Shown here: positions 61,380-64,000 of the stretch, one piece after another | How positions within the stretch are numbered: position 1 is the stretch's first letter | Layout: the number at the start of each line of letters is the position of its first letter | Assembly: GCA_045598325.1 (NCBI GenBank) | Contig: JAZLLT010000092.1 | Coordinates: 70,040-134,039 of the forward strand | Direction of reading: 5' to 3' | DNA from: RUG14130 sp045598325 | Lineage (GTDB): Bacteria > Bacillota > Clostridia > Christensenellales > Aristaeellaceae | Length of the DNA stretch: 64,000 nt | Position numbers and translations under genes: made by a program | Notes under the pieces: generated by a model | The model's input: the letters and a program-made list of their open reading frames with translations, nothing else | What the model was told of the DNA's origin: nothing | Databases searched by the model: none

Positions 61380-61628
61380 TTCCTTTGTCTGCAGCGGTAT
61401 GGTTTATCCATGCTGCTGCAGTTCTTCTATCCCTATGATAATGCGTGTGTAGAGAGCTTCTTTGCGACAGCCAAGAAGGAGTTGATATACACGAAGAAAT
61501 ATGCTACAATGGAGGAGGTAAAGCAGGATGTTGACGATTACATAGAGAATTTCCATAACCGGAAGCGATTACATTCGTACCTTGGCTACATGAGAACAGC
61601 CCAATATCGGCTCAGGAACTGCGCTTAA
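61380..61628 (+). pseudogene. IS3-family transposase fragment
   Basis: The last 70 or so residues of an IS3/IS150-type DDE integrase: YPYDNACVESFFATAKKE contains the final catalytic Glu, followed by YIENFHNRKRLHSYLGY. A full transposase has about 280-300 residues plus an OrfA; nothing of the rest is visible upstream. The ATG at 61410 is a chance start. The fragment marks an old insertion and perhaps a breakpoint. Confidence 0.85.
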
Positions 61629-61748
61629 CAAGATTGACATTGTACCCGTACATCCGTGCGGCCATTGGTGTCAATTTCTCAGCGCAGTCCAATATAATAA
61701 TCACCCAGACATTAAGTGGTGGACAATTATGTTGGAAGAAGGAATACG

Positions 61749-62717
61749 ATGAAGAAGTCAATGATATTACTACTAGCATTATCTGTCATGTTATTTTCCA
61801 ATGTTCTTGCAGAACAATATGTATATTACTCCTGTTATCCGGATCATACGGCATTGGTAGAAAACGAAATGCCGAACATATGCTATCTAAAAAACGGTGA
61901 CAAAAAAGGTCATATTCTGGATATGTATGGCTATATCATCGAAAACAACTCTTCCAATGAAGGTGTAGCAGCAGTCATATTATCCACACCTGAAATTGAT
62001 GAGATTGCGACGATATCGTTTTTCGAGGAAGGTACCATCGTTTCGAGTATCGAAAGGAAAGTACCACAAGGCACGAACAGAATCCTTGCGATTGATGACG
62101 ATTATACCTATTATATCTATTGGCAGGATGATGATTATGGTGTTCGAAGAATATCGATAAACGGGAAAATTGAGACTTACGGCGTCAACCATCTGTTTGT
62201 TGATGACGGGACATTTGTTGGCAACACTCTTTTCACAATCAATAGTGACGGAATGCTTGCATTCATCTGCTCGGAGATTGCGGATTTTTCATCATTTGAA
62301 AGCTTCTTTGCACCAGATTGCATATTTGTATGTTCTCCCGGTGAAACAGCCCGAAAAATTGCCGGTTATGAAACAACATACGGAAATGGCTGTGTTTGGG
62401 CAGATGACAATAACTTAATTTCTGTTGACGGAGATTTGGAAGTATTCAAGATTGACATAGGAAAGCAGGGATTGGAATGCCTCGGAGAGCTGGAAAGGGG
62501 ACCGCATAATACAAATATCGGCTTTGATGAAAACTATAGCATTATCGCGTTTCAGGAATATAATCCGCCGAAAATACTCGGTTTTATCCCTACTCTGGAA
62601 GAGAATCAGAACAGAATCGTCCTTTTAAATTACGAAACGGGAAAGGTTTTTGCACGAAGCGAGTATGTATATGTTCCAATGGAATCTCAAATAATAGGGA
62701 TCCAATGTGTTCAATAA
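61749..62717 (+). CDS. Secreted protein of unknown function
   Basis: A 322-residue exported protein with a clear signal peptide (MKK, a hydrophobic run and a VLAEQ cleavage region near residue 22). The mature part alternates short beta strands with Asp- and Gly-rich turns (IDDDYTYYIYWQDDDYG, ISVDGDLEVFKID), suggesting a beta-propeller. AAGGA lies 7 nt before the ATG. It is AT-rich and stands between an IS fragment and an RHS remnant. It may be part of an RHS-type locus, but no toxin or immunity motif can be seen. Confidence 0.7.
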   Translation: MKKSMILLLALSVMLFSNVLAEQYVYYSCYPDHTALVENEMPNICYLKNGDKKGHILDMYGYIIENNSSNEGVAAVILSTPEIDEIATISFFEEGTIVSSIERKVPQGTNRILAIDDDYTYYIYWQDDDYGVRRISINGKIETYGVNHLFVDDGTFVGNTLFTINSDGMLAFICSEIADFSSFESFFAPDCIFVCSPGETARKIAGYETTYGNGCVWADDNNLISVDGDLEVFKIDIGKQGLECLGELERGPHNTNIGFDENYSIIAFQEYNPPKILGFIPTLEENQNRIVLLNYETGKVFARSEYVYVPMESQIIGIQCVQ

Positions 62718-62722
62718 TTTGA

Positions 62723-64000
62723 TATAACGGAGCCCTCCTCTCCACGAATGTCTACAGCGATGACCGAAAGAGCCGACTGGAAGAAGTACAGTACGGCAAT
62801 GGCGGCAAGGTTTCCTATACCTACGATGAGTTTGACCGTGTAACGGGCGTCACTCATGATGACGATACCGATCCGAAATTCACCTATGAATACGATGCCA
62901 AAGGCCGCGCGGCAGTCGTAACGGATACCCGCGATGGCAGCACGATCCGGAATATCTATGATCTTACCGACCGCCCGACAGAGAGCGAACAGCGGGACGG
63001 AGACGGAAACCTCAAGTATCGTACGCTCATCAGCTATGACATCAAGAACCGCGTCAAGAACTTTACGGAAGCAACGGCGACTGAGACCAAGAAAACCGAA
63101 TACAGCTATGACGCGGATGACCGAGTAACGGAGGTCAAGTACAACGGCAGCGACAGCAGTAAGGTGAACTATACCTATGACAAGCTGAACCGCATCACGA
63201 ACCGAACGGTAACCAACGGAACGACTTATTCCACCGCGTACACCTACGTCCCCGGCAGCAGTACCTATGGCGCGAACGCAACAACGCCTCTCGTAGCAAC
63301 GATCACGCAGGGCAGCGGCGCGAACGCGATGAACTTCGCTTATACCTACGACAACAGAGGCAACATCACCAGTGAAACGAGAAACGGCGTAACGACCACC
63401 TACGAGTACGATGCTTTGGGACAGTTGACCCGTGTGAACGACCCGAACGATCCGACCGGCAGCACCTTTGGCACGACCTGGATTTACAGTTACGACCGCG
63501 GCGGCAACATCCTGAACAAGTCCGCTTATGTCTACACCACGGGCACGGTAGGTACCGTGGTCCGCAGCTGGGCATACGGTTACGATGATCCGAACTGGAA
63601 GGATAAGCTTACCAGTTTTGACGGCCACACCATCACCTACGATGCCATAGGCAATCCGCTGAACGACGGCGAGTGGACCTACGAGTGGCAGGGAGGTCGT
63701 CAGTTGAAGCGCATGACGAACCTGACCACCGGCGTGGTCATGGAGTTTACCTATAACCATGCGGGTATCAGAACGAAGAAGGTGAAGAAGGAGAACGGCG
63801 TAGCCGTTGAGACGACGGAGTATATCTTGAACGGTAAGCAGGTAGTAGGGCTAATCCACACCGACCATACTACAAATACCACAGACGAACTGCAATTTTA
63901 CTACGATGCGCAGGGCAGGGTGTCGTTGTTGAGATATGGTGGTGTTCTGTATAGTTATGTGCATAATCTACAAGGGGATATTGTCGGAATAGAAGACAGA
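62723..64000 (+). pseudogene. RHS/YD-repeat protein, truncated at its start and cut by the window edge
   Basis: A frame open for 426 codons to the window edge, with about eleven YD repeats (YDEFDRV, YDAKGRA, YDIKNRV, YDNRGNI, YDALGQL, YDAIGNP, YDAQGRV). RHS proteins form a shell around a C-terminal toxin, which would lie beyond the right edge. A stop (62720-62722) lies directly before the frame, and the first 100 or so codons contain no ATG with a ribosome-binding site, so the secretion and N-terminal parts are missing. It begins 5 nt after the previous gene. It looks like the 3' end of a larger gene left by recombination; if translation started inside, it would be a displaced orphan module. 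Confidence 0.8.

Overview
The window looks like a chromosomal segment of an anaerobic gut or rumen Clostridia-type Firmicute. The supporting signs are a single-chain pyruvate:ferredoxin oxidoreductase, a glycyl radical enzyme with its radical-SAM activase, a tryptophan T-box leader, FAD-dependent ThyX, strong Shine-Dalgarno sites and TTGACA-N17-TATAAT promoters. Several secreted proteins have signal peptides without a lipobox, as in some rumen Clostridia; any family-level placement (for example Aristaeellaceae/Christensenellales) is only a guess. Most of the window has medium-high GC, with AT-richer patches near 21.7-25.7, 53.8-57.0 and 61.4-62.7 kb.

Left third (1-21.7 kb), a carbohydrate-utilisation locus. 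One minus-strand unit encodes a solute-binding protein, an ATPase, a second very large binding protein with carbohydrate-binding-like domains and two permeases. A second minus-strand unit encodes a radical-SAM activase, an atypical glycyl radical enzyme (GRE), a secreted alpha/alpha-barrel protein and two GH130-type proteins. Diverging from it on the plus strand are a cytosolic paralogue of the alpha/alpha-barrel protein, a DUF1861 protein, a LacI-family regulator, an SGNH acetylesterase and a GH36 alpha-galactosidase. GH130, GH36, an acetylesterase and a LacI regulator resemble beta-mannan or galactomannan loci. The GRE and the paired alpha/alpha-barrel proteins are not part of that known repertoire and make this the best candidate for an undescribed pathway. 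A GTTAG-centred motif recurs at the three promoter regions and may be the LacI-family operator.

21.7-25.8 kb is a scar of mobile DNA: a prophage head-tail adaptor fragment, a zinc-ribbon protein, an EcoRI-type adenine methyltransferase overlapping a DUF262-HNH nuclease, and the severed C-terminal half of an ABC ATPase.

25.9-53.8 kb is mainly housekeeping: tex; a phosphonate-type transporter (phnD, phnC, two phnE) with a 5'-nucleotidase; a tryptophan T-box operon trpB-trpS-folC-pepF-acyltransferase; nifJ; a sialate-esterase-like gene; a GDPD-inositol monophosphatase fusion; a GH16 enzyme with acetyltransferases; a double-domain ThyX; a Nudix protein; and an amidohydrolase.

53.8-57.0 kb is an AT-rich island with two unfamiliar proteins, one carrying a C39/papain-like Cys-His-Asp arrangement, and a small gene whose promoter lies in a 13-bp inverted repeat. 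57-64 kb returns to metabolic genes (TIM-barrel isomerase, URO-D-like protein, membrane protein, XRE regulator), then an IS3-family remnant, a secreted protein of unknown function and a 5'-truncated RHS/YD-repeat gene that runs off the right edge. I saw no rRNA, tRNA or CRISPR array.
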